Shown here one piece after another: positions 26,715 to 35,787 of a stretch of 64,000 bases of DNA. The notes under the pieces are model-generated. The model was not told the origin of the DNA and did no database searches. It saw only the letters and a list, made by a program, of their open reading frames with translations. The stretch comes from Burkholderiales bacterium GJ-E10 (lineage in GTDB: Bacteria > Pseudomonadota > Gammaproteobacteria > Burkholderiales > Burkholderiaceae_F). Both the position numbers and the translations under genes were made by a program. The number at the start of each line of letters is the position of its first letter. Positions within the stretch are counted from its first letter, which is position 1. The stretch spans positions 635,520 to 699,519 of the forward strand of contig AP014683.1 of NCBI GenBank assembly GCA_000828975.1. The letters are read 5' to 3'.

Positions 26715-27204
26715 GGGATTGCTGTCCACAGGCGAGGATGCGCTTGAGCAGGCTTTTGAGCTGTTCGACTTCCGCGTCGGAAAGGTCCGCAAGATGGGCG
26801 TTGAGGACATCCGAGATCACGTACGGTACCACCGCAACGGCCTTTTTCCCGTCGTCGGTCAGTTCGATGTTCTGGATGCGCCGGTCGTCCGCATTGCGCA
26901 CGCGTCGCACCAAGCCTTTGTCTTCGAGGCGGTCGATCATCCGGGTGACGGCGCCGGCGTCGCAGCCCACGTTGCGTGCGAGTCCGGTCGCCGTTTCGGA
27001 GGTGTGGCGCTGCAGCATGAGCAAGGGCCGCCATTGCGCATCGGTGAGGCTGTATTCCTCCATGCGCTCGTCCATGGCGCGCGACAGCATCTCGACCACC
27101 TGCTTCATCAGGAAGCCGACGCTTTCTTCGATGCGGTACGACTCGCCGCGGTAATGGCCGGGCCGCACGGGGGGCAGCGGCCGGGGGTTGTCGGGTTGCG
27201 TCAT
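26701..27204 (-). CDS. MarR-family repressor of the adjacent efflux operon
   Basis: 167-residue winged-helix regulator. The DNA-binding core contains LTDAQWRPLLMLQRH, the recognition-helix region NVGCDAGAVTRMIDRLEDKGLV and the wing RRVRNADDRRIQNIELT. As first gene of the OMF-emrA-emrB operon it almost certainly autorepresses it, releasing DNA when a hydrophobic ligand binds, as EmrR does. The start is taken as the ATG at 27204 (GAGTG upstream); GTG at 27213 is the alternative. The promoter with two palindromic operators lies directly upstream. Confidence 0.92.
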   Translation of the reverse strand: MTQPDNPRPLPPVRPGHYRGESYRIEESVGFLMKQVVEMLSRAMDERMEEYSLTDAQWRPLLMLQRHTSETATGLARNVGCDAGAVTRMIDRLEDKGLVRRVRNADDRRIQNIELTDDGKKAVAVVPYVISDVLNAHLADLSDAEVEQLKSLLKRILACGQQSHDGR

Positions 27205-27220
27205 GGCGTTCACTCAATAT

Positions 27221-27263
27221 TTGCCTAGGCAGAAAATATACTTGCCTAGGCAAATACAGTCAA
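27221..27263 (-). promoter_or_regulatory. marR promoter with two TTGCCTAGGCAA operators
   Basis: On the minus strand a -35 TTGACT (27263-27258) and -10 TATATT (27240-27235) are separated by exactly 17 bases. One perfect palindrome TTGCCTAGGCAA (27242-27253) occupies the spacer. A second copy (27221-27231) covers the expected start of transcription. The operator centres are 21 bp, two helical turns, apart. The -35 box overlaps the proC stop codon. Confidence 0.88.
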
Positions 27264-28069
27264 CTGCCGGGGAGTTCCCGGGCCAGTTCGCGGCTCCGCG
27301 CCTGGGCCGCGAGCGCGCCCGCGACGATCGCCTCATGGAGGCCGGACTGCGCAAACTGCGCGAGCGCGGCCGCGGTCGTGCCGCCCTTCGAGGTGACCCG
27401 CTCGCGCAGGGTGGCGAGACTCTCCGGCGATTGCGCGGCGAGCCGGGCGGCGCCGGTGCAGGTCCGGACGGCGAAATGGCGCGCCTGGGTCGCATCCATC
27501 CCCATGCGCTGCGCGGCGTCCTGCAGCGCTTCGAGGAAATAGAACACGTACGCCGGGCCGCTGCCCGAAATGGCGGTAACCGTGTCGAGCATGGCTTCGT
27601 CGCCAAACCAGACCGCATCTCCGACGGCTTGCAGGATCCGCGTGGCGGCCTCCCGTTGCTGCGCGGTCACGCCCTCGCGCGCGAAGGCGCCCGTGATTCC
27701 CTCGCCGATCAGTGCCGGCGTGTTGGGCATCGCCCGTACGACCGACTCGGTGCGGGCCCAGCGTGCGATCGATGCGCTGGGAATGCCCGCCGCGATCGAA
27801 ACGAGGAGCCGGCCGGGGGCGGGCGCATCGAGCGCTTCGCAGACTTCGCGGATCTGTCCGGGCTTGACTGCCAGAATGAGTACCGCGGCGCCGAGTAGGT
27901 CCCGGTCAGGGGTGTCGGTGGCCGCAACGCCGAATTCCGTTGCAAGCACATCCCGCCGCGTGCCATCGCGTTCCACGACGCGGATCGCCGAACCGGAAAT
28001 TCCCTGCTTGCGCAGGCCGCCGATCAGGGCCGCCGCCATGTTGCCGCCGCCGATGAATCCAATCTTCAT
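27260..28069 (-). CDS. proC: Pyrroline-5-carboxylate reductase
   Basis: 269-residue NADPH-dependent enzyme for the last step of proline biosynthesis (pyrroline-5-carboxylate to proline). An N-terminal Rossmann motif IGFIGGGNMAAALIGG is followed by AVKPGQ, RAMPNTPALIGEG and the C-terminal signature ISGSGPAYVFYFLEAL...GTTAAAL. Length matches the family. The start overlaps the yggS stop (ATGA), the common yggS-proC arrangement. Confidence 0.95.
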   Translation of the reverse strand: MKIGFIGGGNMAAALIGGLRKQGISGSAIRVVERDGTRRDVLATEFGVAATDTPDRDLLGAAVLILAVKPGQIREVCEALDAPAPGRLLVSIAAGIPSASIARWARTESVVRAMPNTPALIGEGITGAFAREGVTAQQREAATRILQAVGDAVWFGDEAMLDTVTAISGSGPAYVFYFLEALQDAAQRMGMDATQARHFAVRTCTGAARLAAQSPESLATLRERVTSKGGTTAAALAQFAQSGLHEAIVAGALAAQARSRELARELPGS

Positions 28070-28806
28070 GCTCGTTCCCCAAAAATCGCGGTACCGATGC
28101 GCACCATGGTTGCGCCTTCCGCAATGGCGGTTTCAAAGTCGGCCGACATGCCCATGGATAGCGTGTCGATGCCGGCCGCAGACGGGCCGTCCAGCGCCGT
28201 CCGCAGCGCCTCCTGCAGGGCGCGCAACCGGCCGAATGCCGCGCGTTGCGCGGCCGGTGGCAGGCCCGGCGCCGGAATCGCCATCAGGCCGCGCAGACGA
28301 AGGCCCGGCAGGCGGACGATTTCCTGTGCCAGCCCGGTGACTTCCGACGGGGCGACGCCGCTCTTGCTGGCCTCGCCGCTGATGTTGACCTCGATCAGGG
28401 TCTGGAGCGGCGCGCGATCCGCGGGGCGTTGCGCCGCCAGCCGTTGCGCGACTCGGATCCGGTCGACCGACTGGACCCAGTCGAAGTGTTCGGCGATCGG
28501 TCGGGTCTTGTTGCTCTGGATCGGTCCGATGTAGTGCCATTGCAGCGGCCCGGTCCCGGGCATCGATCGCAGCCGGGCGATCTTGTCGACGGCCTCCTGC
28601 ACGTAGCTTTCGCCGAATGCCGTCTGGCCGGCGCTCGCCGCGGCCGCAACGGCCTCCGCCGGGAAGGTCTTGCTCACGGCGATCAGGGTGACCGAGCCGG
28701 GGGGGCGGCCCGCGGCCCGTTCCGCCGTCCGGATGCGCGCGCATACCGCATCGAGACGAAGCGCCAGCGTAGACGGGTCCGAAGGCTCCAATTTACCGTT
28801 ACACAT
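28066..28806 (-). CDS. yggS: YggS-family PLP homeostasis protein
   Basis: 246-residue single-domain alanine-racemase-fold protein that binds pyridoxal 5'-phosphate. The Schiff-base lysine is in LIAVSKTFPAE; GESYVQEAVDK, WHYIGPIQSNKTRPI and LSMGMSADFETAIAEGATMVRIG are the family signatures. YggS proteins buffer PLP and influence amino-acid metabolism rather than catalyse a known reaction. It is cotranscribed with proC and divergent from pilT. Confidence 0.95.
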   Translation of the reverse strand: MCNGKLEPSDPSTLALRLDAVCARIRTAERAAGRPPGSVTLIAVSKTFPAEAVAAAASAGQTAFGESYVQEAVDKIARLRSMPGTGPLQWHYIGPIQSNKTRPIAEHFDWVQSVDRIRVAQRLAAQRPADRAPLQTLIEVNISGEASKSGVAPSEVTGLAQEIVRLPGLRLRGLMAIPAPGLPPAAQRAAFGRLRALQEALRTALDGPSAAGIDTLSMGMSADFETAIAEGATMVRIGTAIFGERA

Positions 28807-28859
28807 CCTGCAAGCCTACCGTATGCTACCCGGACCTCGATACGCCACCGCGCCTGCTC

Positions 28860-29903
28860 ATGGATATTTCCGAACTCCTCGCGTTTTCCGTCAAGAACAA
28901 GGCGTCGGACTTGCATCTGTCCGCAGGGCTGCCGCCGATGATCCGCGTGCATGGCGACGTGCGTCGCATCAACCTGCCGCCGCTCGATCATGAGGAAGTG
29001 CACGGCATGGTGTACGACATCATGAGCGATTCCCAGCGCAAGCAGTACGACGAACACCTCGAGTGCGATTTCTCGTTCGAAATCGGGGGGTTGGCGCGCT
29101 TTCGGGTCAACGTGTTCAACCAGGATCGCGGTGCCGCGGCGGTCATCCGGACGATTCCGTCGCGGGTGCTGACCCTGGAAGAATTGCATGCCCCGCGGGT
29201 CTTCGCGGACTTTGCGTCCAAACCGCGCGGACTGGTGCTGGTTACCGGGCCGACCGGGTCGGGAAAGTCCACCACCCTCGCGGCGATGGTCGATCACGTC
29301 AACAACACCTCGTACGGCCATGTGCTGACGATCGAGGATCCGATCGAATTCGTGCATGAACCACGCAAGTGCGTGATCAACCAGCGCGAGGTCGGAGCGC
29401 ACACCCTGTCGTTTTCCAACGCCCTGCGATCGGCGCTGCGCGAAGACCCGGACGTGATCCTGGTCGGGGAACTGCGCGACCTGGAAACGATCCGCCTTGC
29501 CCTGACGGCGGCGGAAACCGGGCATCTGGTGTTCGGGACCCTGCACACCTCGTCGGCGGCCAAGACCATCGACCGGATCGTCGACGTGTTCCCGGCCGCC
29601 GAAAAGGAGATGGTCCGGGCGATGCTGTCCGAATCGCTGGTGGCCGTTATCTCCCAGGTCCTCATCAAGCTCAAGGACGGCAGCGGGCGCATGGCGGCGC
29701 ACGAAATCATGGTCGGCACCCCGGCGATCCGCAACCTGATCCGCGAAAGCAAGATCGCCCAAATGTATTCGATGATCCAGACGGGCAGCCAGTTCGGCAT
29801 GCAGACCCTGGATCAGTGCATGATCGACCTGGTGCGGCGCAATGTCGTGAGCGCGGCCGACGCGCGCTCCTACGCCAAGAGTCCGGAGAATTTCGCGGGC
29901 TGA
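28860..29903 (+). CDS. pilT: Type IV pilus retraction ATPase PilT
   Basis: 347-residue hexameric secretion-type ATPase that powers pilus retraction and twitching. N-terminal PilT domain, Walker A GPTGSGKST at about residues 129-137, Asp-box LTIEDPIEF, Walker B DPDVILVGELRD, His-box TGHLVFGTLHT and the C-terminal retraction-specific AIRNLIRE motif are all present. The ATG is 53 bases from the divergent yggS start, so the intergenic region must hold both promoters. It is followed 16 bases later by pilU. Confidence 0.97.
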   Translation: MDISELLAFSVKNKASDLHLSAGLPPMIRVHGDVRRINLPPLDHEEVHGMVYDIMSDSQRKQYDEHLECDFSFEIGGLARFRVNVFNQDRGAAAVIRTIPSRVLTLEELHAPRVFADFASKPRGLVLVTGPTGSGKSTTLAAMVDHVNNTSYGHVLTIEDPIEFVHEPRKCVINQREVGAHTLSFSNALRSALREDPDVILVGELRDLETIRLALTAAETGHLVFGTLHTSSAAKTIDRIVDVFPAAEKEMVRAMLSESLVAVISQVLIKLKDGSGRMAAHEIMVGTPAIRNLIRESKIAQMYSMIQTGSQFGMQTLDQCMIDLVRRNVVSAADARSYAKSPENFAG

Positions 29904-29919
29904 GGGCCCGGAGGAAGCC

Positions 29920-31062
29920 ATGGATCGCGACCAAGCCATACGGTTCACCCACGACCTGCTTCGACTGCTGCTCCAGAAGAAGGGGTCCGACCTGTTCCTG
30001 ACCGCCGAATTCCCGCCGGCGTTCAAGATCGACGGACGGGTGGTTCCGGTGTCGAATCAGCCGCTCACCGCCCAGCACACGGCCGAACTCGTGCGTGCGA
30101 TCATGAACGACCGGCAGGCGTCGGAGTTCGAAGCGAGCAAGGAATGCAATTTCGCCATCAATCCGACCGGGATCGGGCGGTTTCGCGTTTCGGCGTTCGT
30201 CCAGCAGGGCCGGGTGGGAATCGTGCTGCGCACCATTGCGGATTCGATCCCCACGGTGGAAGGCCTGAGCCTGCCGCCGCTCATCAACGATCTGGCGATG
30301 ACCAAGCGCGGCATCGTGATGGTCGTCGGCGCCACCGGGTCGGGCAAATCCTCGACGCTGGCGGCGATGGTGGGCTACCGCAACGAGCACAGCCAGGGAC
30401 ACATCATCACCATCGAAGACCCGATCGAGTTCGTCCATCCGCATCGCAACTGCATCGTGACGCAGCGCGAGGTCGGCGTCGATTGCAATGACTGGCACGT
30501 GGCGCTGAAGAACACCCTGCGCCAGGCCCCCGACGTGATCCTGATCGGCGAGGTCCGGGACCGCACCACGATGGAGCATGCGATCGAATTCGCCGAGACC
30601 GGCCATCTGGTGATGTGCACCCTGCATGCCAACAATACCAACCAGGCGCTCGACCGGGTGGTCAACTTTTTCCCCGAGGACCGCCGGCCGCAATTGCTGA
30701 TGGACCTGTCGTTGAATCTGCGCGCGATGATCTCGCAGCGCCTGCTGCCACTGAAGGATCGCAAGGGGCGGGTTCCGGCGGTGGAAGTGCTGCTGAATTC
30801 GCCGCTCGTTTCCGACCTCATCTTCAAGGGCGACGTCCACGAGATCCGGGAGGTGATGAAGCGCTCCCGCGACCAGGGAATGCAGACCTTCGACCAGGCG
30901 CTCTTCGATCTGCACGAGTCGGAAACGATCTCCTACGAAGACGCCCTGCGCAACGCCGACTCGGTCAACGACCTGCGACTGCAGATCAAGCTCAACTCCA
31001 AACTCTTCGGCGGCATGGCCACCATCAACCGCGGAATCGAGCACCTCGGGCTGAGCAGTTAG
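29920..31062 (+). CDS. pilU: PilT-dependent retraction ATPase PilU
   Basis: 380-residue paralogue of PilT that assists retraction under load. It has Walker A GATGSGKSS, Asp-box ITIEDPIEFVH, Walker B APDVILIGEVRD and His-box TGHLVMCTLHANNTNQALDR. It is longer at the C-terminus than PilT, as expected for PilU. A GGAGGAAGCC ribosome binding site lies directly before the ATG. The pilT-pilU pair forms an operon. Confidence 0.95.
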   Translation: MDRDQAIRFTHDLLRLLLQKKGSDLFLTAEFPPAFKIDGRVVPVSNQPLTAQHTAELVRAIMNDRQASEFEASKECNFAINPTGIGRFRVSAFVQQGRVGIVLRTIADSIPTVEGLSLPPLINDLAMTKRGIVMVVGATGSGKSSTLAAMVGYRNEHSQGHIITIEDPIEFVHPHRNCIVTQREVGVDCNDWHVALKNTLRQAPDVILIGEVRDRTTMEHAIEFAETGHLVMCTLHANNTNQALDRVVNFFPEDRRPQLLMDLSLNLRAMISQRLLPLKDRKGRVPAVEVLLNSPLVSDLIFKGDVHEIREVMKRSRDQGMQTFDQALFDLHESETISYEDALRNADSVNDLRLQIKLNSKLFGGMATINRGIEHLGLSS

Positions 31063-31244
31063 CGTCCTGATCCATCCGGTTGTTTTCCTGTCGTGGCGCG
31101 GAGCATCTCCGGTCCCGGGGATCCGGCGATTTCGATGGAAATGCCGGAGCGGCGGTTTTCGCCCGACAGCGGTCAGACCAGCGACTCCTTGCACACGCTT
31201 TCCGGTGGCGGGACTCGGCCAGGAGCGGCTGCTTGAGGTCACGA

Positions 31245-31278
31245 AACCCCCTCTCCCGCGCAGGCGGGAGAGGGGGTT
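31245..31278. repeat. Perfect 15-bp stem-loop, REP-like
   Basis: AACCCCCTCTCCCGC and its exact complement flank a GCAG loop. CCCTCTCCCGC/GCGGGAGAGGG hairpins of this type occur as dispersed intergenic repeats in many proteobacteria. It lies about 180 bases past pilU and may also terminate that transcript, although no long T-run follows. Confidence 0.7.
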
Positions 31279-31433
31279 GGCGCGCCCCCCATGTCGGCGG
31301 TCTGCTCCGGGTCGACAGGGAGTGCTCGACAGACATTGCGCCGCAATGTCCGGTTCACCGTGACACCGGTCTTGTAAAACGTGGTGGCTGGTATGTGCGC
31401 TGCGGACGGTTGTCCGTATTGGCTTCAATTTGG

Positions 31434-31463
31434 TTGATTTCCACAGAAAGATTGTCCTATCAT
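31434..31463 (+). promoter_or_regulatory. Likely antitoxin-toxin promoter
   Basis: TTGATT (31434-31439) and TATCAT (31458-31463) with an 18-base spacer, about 25 bases before the antitoxin ATG. The region is AT-rich compared with its surroundings. Confidence 0.45.
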
Positions 31464-31487
31464 TGTTTCTGAGGAAGATAGAGCTCC

Positions 31488-31868
31488 ATGGAACGATCGA
31501 CACGGACCATCTCGGCAAAGCCGGATGCCGCGACTGTTTTGAGCAAGGCGGTGACGCGCGCTGCCCGATATCTCGGCATCTCGCAAACGCAGCTTGCCAA
31601 GATTCTTGGCGTGAGCGCGCCGACCGTTTCACGCCTCTTCAGCGGGCAGTACCGGCTGGACCAGCAGCGCAAGGAATGGGAATTTGCGCTTCTGTTTGTT
31701 CGCGCATTCCGATCGCTTGACTCGATCATCGGCGACGAGAACGCCGCACGCGCATGGATCAAGAGCGAAAACCGTGGCTTGGGCGGTCGCCCCGTCGACC
31801 TGGTGAGCCACACGGAAGGATTGGTTCGTGTCGTCCAGTACCTGGACGCGAGCCGTGGTCGCGTCTAG
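31488..31868 (+). CDS. Xre/MbcA-family antitoxin (DUF2384-type)
   Basis: 126-residue antitoxin with an N-terminal helix-turn-helix (RYLGISQTQLAKILGVSAPTVSRLFSG) and a C-terminal MbcA/ParS/Xre toxin-binding domain (DENAARAWIKSENRGLGGRPVDLV). The conserved NxxLGGRP-like segment is what closes the active site of RES toxins. It overlaps the toxin gene by about 40 bases if the toxin starts at 31828, ensuring coupled synthesis. It probably autorepresses from the promoter just upstream. Confidence 0.88.
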   Translation: MERSTRTISAKPDAATVLSKAVTRAARYLGISQTQLAKILGVSAPTVSRLFSGQYRLDQQRKEWEFALLFVRAFRSLDSIIGDENAARAWIKSENRGLGGRPVDLVSHTEGLVRVVQYLDASRGRV

Positions 31869-32544
31869 TGCGCGTCCGTGGCTGCAGGACGTGTGGCGCA
31901 TGGTCGAGGCCCAGCACGTCGCCTCCACGATGAAGCTCGTGGATTCCCTCGCTGAGCAGGATCTATTGGAAGAACTGATCGAGGGCAGCAAGCCGTCGAT
32001 GCCCAGGGACGTTGCGGAACTCGATTATCTTCTCGCAACGCCATTTCGTTACGACCCTCCGAAGGAGGGTTCCCGCTTCCGCGGGACTGGCGATCCCGGC
32101 GTTTTCTACGGGGCGCAATCGGTACGAACGGCAAGCGCGGAACTGGGCTATTGGCGTTGGAAATTCTTGCATGATGCGGCGGATCTCGAAAGGATCGGGC
32201 CCGTCGCGCATACCGCCTTTCGGACCCAGGTCCGTTGCGCGGCTGTGGATCTTCGCAGCAAGCCCTTTGTCAAGGACGCCAAGCATTGGCGACATCCGAC
32301 GGACTATAGGGCAACGCAGGCATTCGCGCGTGTGGCACGCGAGGCCGATGTCGCGGGCATCATTTATGAGTCCGTCCGAGATCCGCAACCTGCCTGGTGT
32401 GTGGCCTTGCTGACACCGAGCGCATTTGCAAGCCCCAAGCCACACCCGGAAACGCAGACCTGGTTTCTGGCCGTTACCAAAGAGGGGGTCGCCTGGCGCA
32501 GAGGCAACGAATCGCTGACGTTTTCGTCTGCAGCCTGGAAATAG
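31828..32544 (+). CDS. RES-domain toxin
   Basis: 238-residue RES toxin, family members of which degrade NAD+ and arrest growth until neutralised. Visible family features are the LIEGSKP entry, TPFRYDPPKEGSRFR with the key Arg/Tyr, GVFYGAQSVRTASAELGYWR with the conserved Tyr and Glu, and Ser in IIYESVRDP. The start is uncertain: GTG at 31828 or GTG at 31855; both overlap the antitoxin. Together with the upstream gene it forms a type II toxin-antitoxin module within otherwise core genes. Confidence 0.87.
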   Translation: MSSSTWTRAVVASSARPWLQDVWRMVEAQHVASTMKLVDSLAEQDLLEELIEGSKPSMPRDVAELDYLLATPFRYDPPKEGSRFRGTGDPGVFYGAQSVRTASAELGYWRWKFLHDAADLERIGPVAHTAFRTQVRCAAVDLRSKPFVKDAKHWRHPTDYRATQAFARVAREADVAGIIYESVRDPQPAWCVALLTPSAFASPKPHPETQTWFLAVTKEGVAWRRGNESLTFSSAAWK

Positions 32545-32769
32545 GCCCGGAATTTTCGGAGAATTGAACGTTTGAGGCGATCGCGGGCGGGGTGGGAGAA
32601 CGTCGTCTTTGCGGCTTGGGCGGCCATGGGCAACAAAGGATCGTTCCGACGTCCGCTCTCCTGCGGCGGTCAAACATCGTCTCCGCAAGGCACGGCGATC
32701 CCCCGCCTCCTGCCTGTCGTCTTCCGGTAACGTTCGCCCCCCGCTCCTCGCGTAGACTCGGCACTCGCG

Positions 32770-34038
32770 ATGAACCTCTTTGCCAAGCTCTATTACCAGC
32801 TTCGTACCGCGGCCAAAGCCCTGCGGCTCTACCTGGTCATCGCCGGCCCCGGCATCGTCGTCATGGTTGCCGACAACGACGCCGGCGGCATCACGACCTA
32901 CGCCGCCACGGGCTCCAAATATGGCTATGGCCTGATCTGGTTCCTGCTGCTGCTGATTCCGGTGGCCTATTACGTCCAGGAGATGACGGTGCGCCTGGGC
33001 GCCGTCACCAAGCGCGGGCACGCCGAAGCGATCTTTTCCGGGTTCGGCGCGTTCTGGGGGTGGTTCTCGCTCATCGACCTGATGATCGTCGACTGGCTGA
33101 CGCTCGTCACCGAGTTCGTCGGCATGACCTCCGCCATGCAGATCTTCGGCATTCCCGCCTGGCTCACCACGGCCGCGGTCGTGCTGCTGCTGTGCGGGAT
33201 CATGCTGACCGGCCGATACTGGACCTGGGAAAAGATCGCGCTGCTCTTCTGCGCGCTCAACCTCGTGTACATCCCCGGCGCGTTCCTGGTGCATCCCTCG
33301 GTGCAGGAAGTCCTGCAGCGCGGACTGATCCCGAACTTCCCGGGCGGGTTCAACGGCCAGATGTTCTTCTTCCTGATGGCCAACATCGGCACGACGATCG
33401 CGCCCTGGATGCTTTTCTTCCAGCAGAGCGCGGTGGTCGACAAGGGGATGCTCGAAAAGGACATCCCCTGGGGTCGGTTCGACACCTGGCTGGGTTCGAT
33501 CCTGACCATCGTCGTCGCGATCTTCATCGTCGTCGTCACCGGCACGGCGCTCCACGGCGTCAATATCGACAGCGCGGCGCAGGCGTCGATCCTGCTGCAG
33601 AACACCCACCACTGGGTGGGCACGTTCATGGCGATCGGCCTGTTCGACGCCGGACTGCTGGGGGCGATCTGCATTTCCCTGGCGAGTTCCTGGGCGTTCG
33701 GCGAGATTTTCGGCTGGGCGCATTCCCTGAACACCAACATCCGCGAAGCGCCCTGGTTCTACGTGTCGTATTTCCTGACGCTCGTGACCGCGGGCGGGGT
33801 GGTGCTCATTCCCGGCGCGCCGCTCGTGCTGATCACGCTGTTCGTGCAGGTCATCGCGGTGACCCTGCTGCCGGCGGCGCTGGTGTTTCTCATCCTGCTG
33901 CTCAACGACAAGGAGCACATGGGGGAGTACGCCAATACGCGGACGCAGAACGTCATCGGCGGGACGATCGTGGTCGTGATCATCGTCCTGTCCACCCTGT
34001 ACGGGATCAGCGCGCTGTTCCCGAGCCTGTTCGGTTGA
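32770..34038 (+). CDS. NRAMP-related divalent metal transporter (NRMT-like motifs)
   Basis: 422-residue inner-membrane transporter with about 11 helices of the NRAMP/LeuT fold. The two metal-binding motifs deviate from Mn/Fe transporters: helix 1 reads ADNDAGG where DPGN is usual, and helix 6 reads TIAPWM where MPH is usual, so the thioether ligand is replaced by Ala. Loss of that methionine marks the NRMT branch that carries Mg2+. It heads an operon with a 51-residue membrane protein and a soluble MgtE-N/CBS protein. Metal specificity is an inference from motif and context. Confidence 0.85.
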   Translation: MNLFAKLYYQLRTAAKALRLYLVIAGPGIVVMVADNDAGGITTYAATGSKYGYGLIWFLLLLIPVAYYVQEMTVRLGAVTKRGHAEAIFSGFGAFWGWFSLIDLMIVDWLTLVTEFVGMTSAMQIFGIPAWLTTAAVVLLLCGIMLTGRYWTWEKIALLFCALNLVYIPGAFLVHPSVQEVLQRGLIPNFPGGFNGQMFFFLMANIGTTIAPWMLFFQQSAVVDKGMLEKDIPWGRFDTWLGSILTIVVAIFIVVVTGTALHGVNIDSAAQASILLQNTHHWVGTFMAIGLFDAGLLGAICISLASSWAFGEIFGWAHSLNTNIREAPWFYVSYFLTLVTAGGVVLIPGAPLVLITLFVQVIAVTLLPAALVFLILLLNDKEHMGEYANTRTQNVIGGTIVVVIIVLSTLYGISALFPSLFG

Positions 34039-34048
34039 CGGAGGCGGC

Positions 34049-34204
34049 ATGTTCGACAAGTTCCGCGCCATCCACGCCCGCTACCGCACGCCGCGCATCG
34101 CCATGTCGCCGGCGGTGCGCCGGGCGCTGCTCGGGCTGCGGATCTATCTCATCGTGCTCGTGCTGCTGATGCTCTATAAGTTCGCGTTGATGGCCGGCGC
34201 TTGA
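34049..34204 (+). CDS. Small single-pass membrane protein (51 residues)
   Basis: 51-residue product with a basic N-terminal half and one hydrophobic helix (ALLGLRIYLIVLVLLMLYKF). It lies between the transporter (10-base gap) and the MgtE-N/CBS gene (10-base gap), with GGAGGCGGC before its ATG, so it is a genuine operon member rather than a random ORF. It may act as an accessory subunit of the transporter. No named family recognised. Confidence 0.75.
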   Translation: MFDKFRAIHARYRTPRIAMSPAVRRALLGLRIYLIVLVLLMLYKFALMAGA

Positions 34205-34214
34205 GGAGAAATGC

Positions 34215-35465
34215 ATGGTCGCGGTCGTCGAACACGAATTCTTCCTGAGTGAAATCATCGGCCGGCGGGTCATCCGGCAGTCCGAGCGCATCGGGCGGCT
34301 GCAGGATCTGGTCATCGTCGAGACCGGCAGGCTGCCGGAGGTGACCCAGCTGGTGGTGCGCCGGCCATACGGCTATCCGTCCCTGCTGATTCCCTGGGAC
34401 AAGGTGGTGGTCGTCTCGACCAACGAGATCGCCATCGACATCGGCGCGCTGGAGGACTACCAGCAGAACCCGCAGTCCGGAGCGATCCTGCTGCGCGACT
34501 ACATCCTGGACAAGAAGATTCTCGACCTCGACGATCGCGAGGTCGAGGTCGTCTACGACGTCAAGCTCGCCTTCCAGAACGGCAAGCTCTACGCGAGCGA
34601 GGTCGATTTCAGCCGCTATCGCCTGCTGCGCCGCCTCGGCCTGCGGCGCATGGCGCGGTTTTTCGCCCAGCAGCATGGCGGCGAGGACACCGTTTCCTGG
34701 AAGTACGTGCAGCGGCTGCCGGACACCTTGGGGAGCTTTTCGGGCAGCGTCAAGCTCAATGTGCTCAAGTCGGCGCTGCACGAAATCCACCCGGTCGATC
34801 TGGCCGACATCCTGGAAGAATTGGAAAGCGGCCAGCGGCAGGCGATCTTCAGCCAGCTCGATCCCGGACTGGCATCGGATACGCTGGAGGAAATCGAGCC
34901 GCGGGTGCAGCGCGAGCTGCTGGCAACGATGCAGCACGATCGCGCGATCGAGCTCATCCGGGAGATGAGTCCGGCGCAGGCGGCGGACCTGGTGGCGGCG
35001 CTGCCCGCGTCCGAGGCCGAGGAGATCCTGGGCGGCCTGGACGGCGACGACGCGGCGCGGATCCGGCGCATCGTCGAGCACCACGACGAGAACGTCCTGC
35101 TGTTCGTGAGCCAGGGGTACATCCGCCTCGCACCGGACGCGTCCGTCCGGCGGGTGCTGGCGGAATATCGCGATCTGGCGCAGGGCAAGGACGTGCTTTC
35201 CTATCTCTACGTCATCGATGCCGAGGATCGCCTGGTGGGCGTCGTCGGCCTGCGCGAACTGGTTTCGGCGGAGCCGGGTCAGTCCCTCGGCGCGATCATG
35301 ACCGAGCAGGTCATCACCCTGGGCGCCAGCGACACGCTGCGCGACGCCGTCCACGCCCTGGCGCGGTACGGTCTGCGCGCCATTCCGGTCATCAGTCCGG
35401 AGCGGCACATGCTGGGGGTGATTTCCGATCGGGACGTCCGGGGCTTGAAGCCCAGGCTCGATTGA
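34215..35465 (+). CDS. Soluble PRC-barrel / MgtE-N / CBS-domain protein
   Basis: 416-residue cytoplasmic protein. The N-terminal part (about 1-150) resembles PRC-barrel segments ([22 protein letters not shown]). Residues about 165-280 form the MgtE N-terminal superhelix ([24 protein letters not shown]), and about 290-416 a CBS pair. This is the Mg2+-sensing cytosolic half of MgtE without its membrane channel. Being in one operon with an NRMT-like transporter, it is likely the Mg-responsive gate or regulator of that transporter. GGAG precedes the ATG. Confidence 0.82.
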   Translation: MVAVVEHEFFLSEIIGRRVIRQSERIGRLQDLVIVETGRLPEVTQLVVRRPYGYPSLLIPWDKVVVVSTNEIAIDIGALEDYQQNPQSGAILLRDYILDKKILDLDDREVEVVYDVKLAFQNGKLYASEVDFSRYRLLRRLGLRRMARFFAQQHGGEDTVSWKYVQRLPDTLGSFSGSVKLNVLKSALHEIHPVDLADILEELESGQRQAIFSQLDPGLASDTLEEIEPRVQRELLATMQHDRAIELIREMSPAQAADLVAALPASEAEEILGGLDGDDAARIRRIVEHHDENVLLFVSQGYIRLAPDASVRRVLAEYRDLAQGKDVLSYLYVIDAEDRLVGVVGLRELVSAEPGQSLGAIMTEQVITLGASDTLRDAVHALARYGLRAIPVISPERHMLGVISDRDVRGLKPRLD

Positions 35466-35508
35466 CGATACAATCGTCGGTTTTCCGAAACTCGGTAAGG
35501 CAGACTCC

Positions 35509-35787
35509 ATGGTCGTAATCCGGCTGGCTCGGGGCGGAGCCAAGAAGCGCCCGTTTTTCCACGTCGTCGCAACGGACTCGCGCAATGCGCGCGATGGCCG
35601 CTTCATCGAGCGTGTCGGTTTTTACAACCCGGTCGGTGCCGACGGCGTACAGAATTTCCGCGTCGCGGCGGATCGCATCGCGTATTGGCAGGGCGTCGGC
35701 GCCCAGCTCAGTCCGACGGTTGCCCGGCTGATCAAGCAGCACGGCACGCAAGCGGGTGTTGTGCCGGGTGCGGCCGCTGCGGCCTGA
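35509..35787 (+). CDS. rpsP: 30S ribosomal protein S16
   Basis: 92-residue small-subunit protein. The start [20 protein letters not shown] and the block [14 protein letters not shown] are diagnostic of S16. An Ala-rich C-terminal tail is slightly extended. First gene of the rpsP-rimM-trmD-rplS operon; its stop codon lies inside the start of rimM. Confidence 0.97.
   Translation: MVVIRLARGGAKKRPFFHVVATDSRNARDGRFIERVGFYNPVGADGVQNFRVAADRIAYWQGVGAQLSPTVARLIKQHGTQAGVVPGAAAAA

Larger units (their letters stand above)
31063..31487. other. Gene-free region after pilU with hairpin repeat
   Basis: No coding region is supported in these 425 bases. They contain a long perfect hairpin (31245-31278), listed separately, and the probable antitoxin promoter near the right end. 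The rest shows no recognisable structure. Confidence 0.6.

Noticed and set aside
32545-32769. Metal riboswitch before the NRAMP-like gene
   Set aside because: The 225-base leader shows no recognisable M-box or yybP-ykoY core.
31963-34071. 702-codon antisense frame over the RES toxin and NRAMP-like gene
   Set aside because: Gln/Arg/Asp-rich shadow, no start signal, crosses several real genes.
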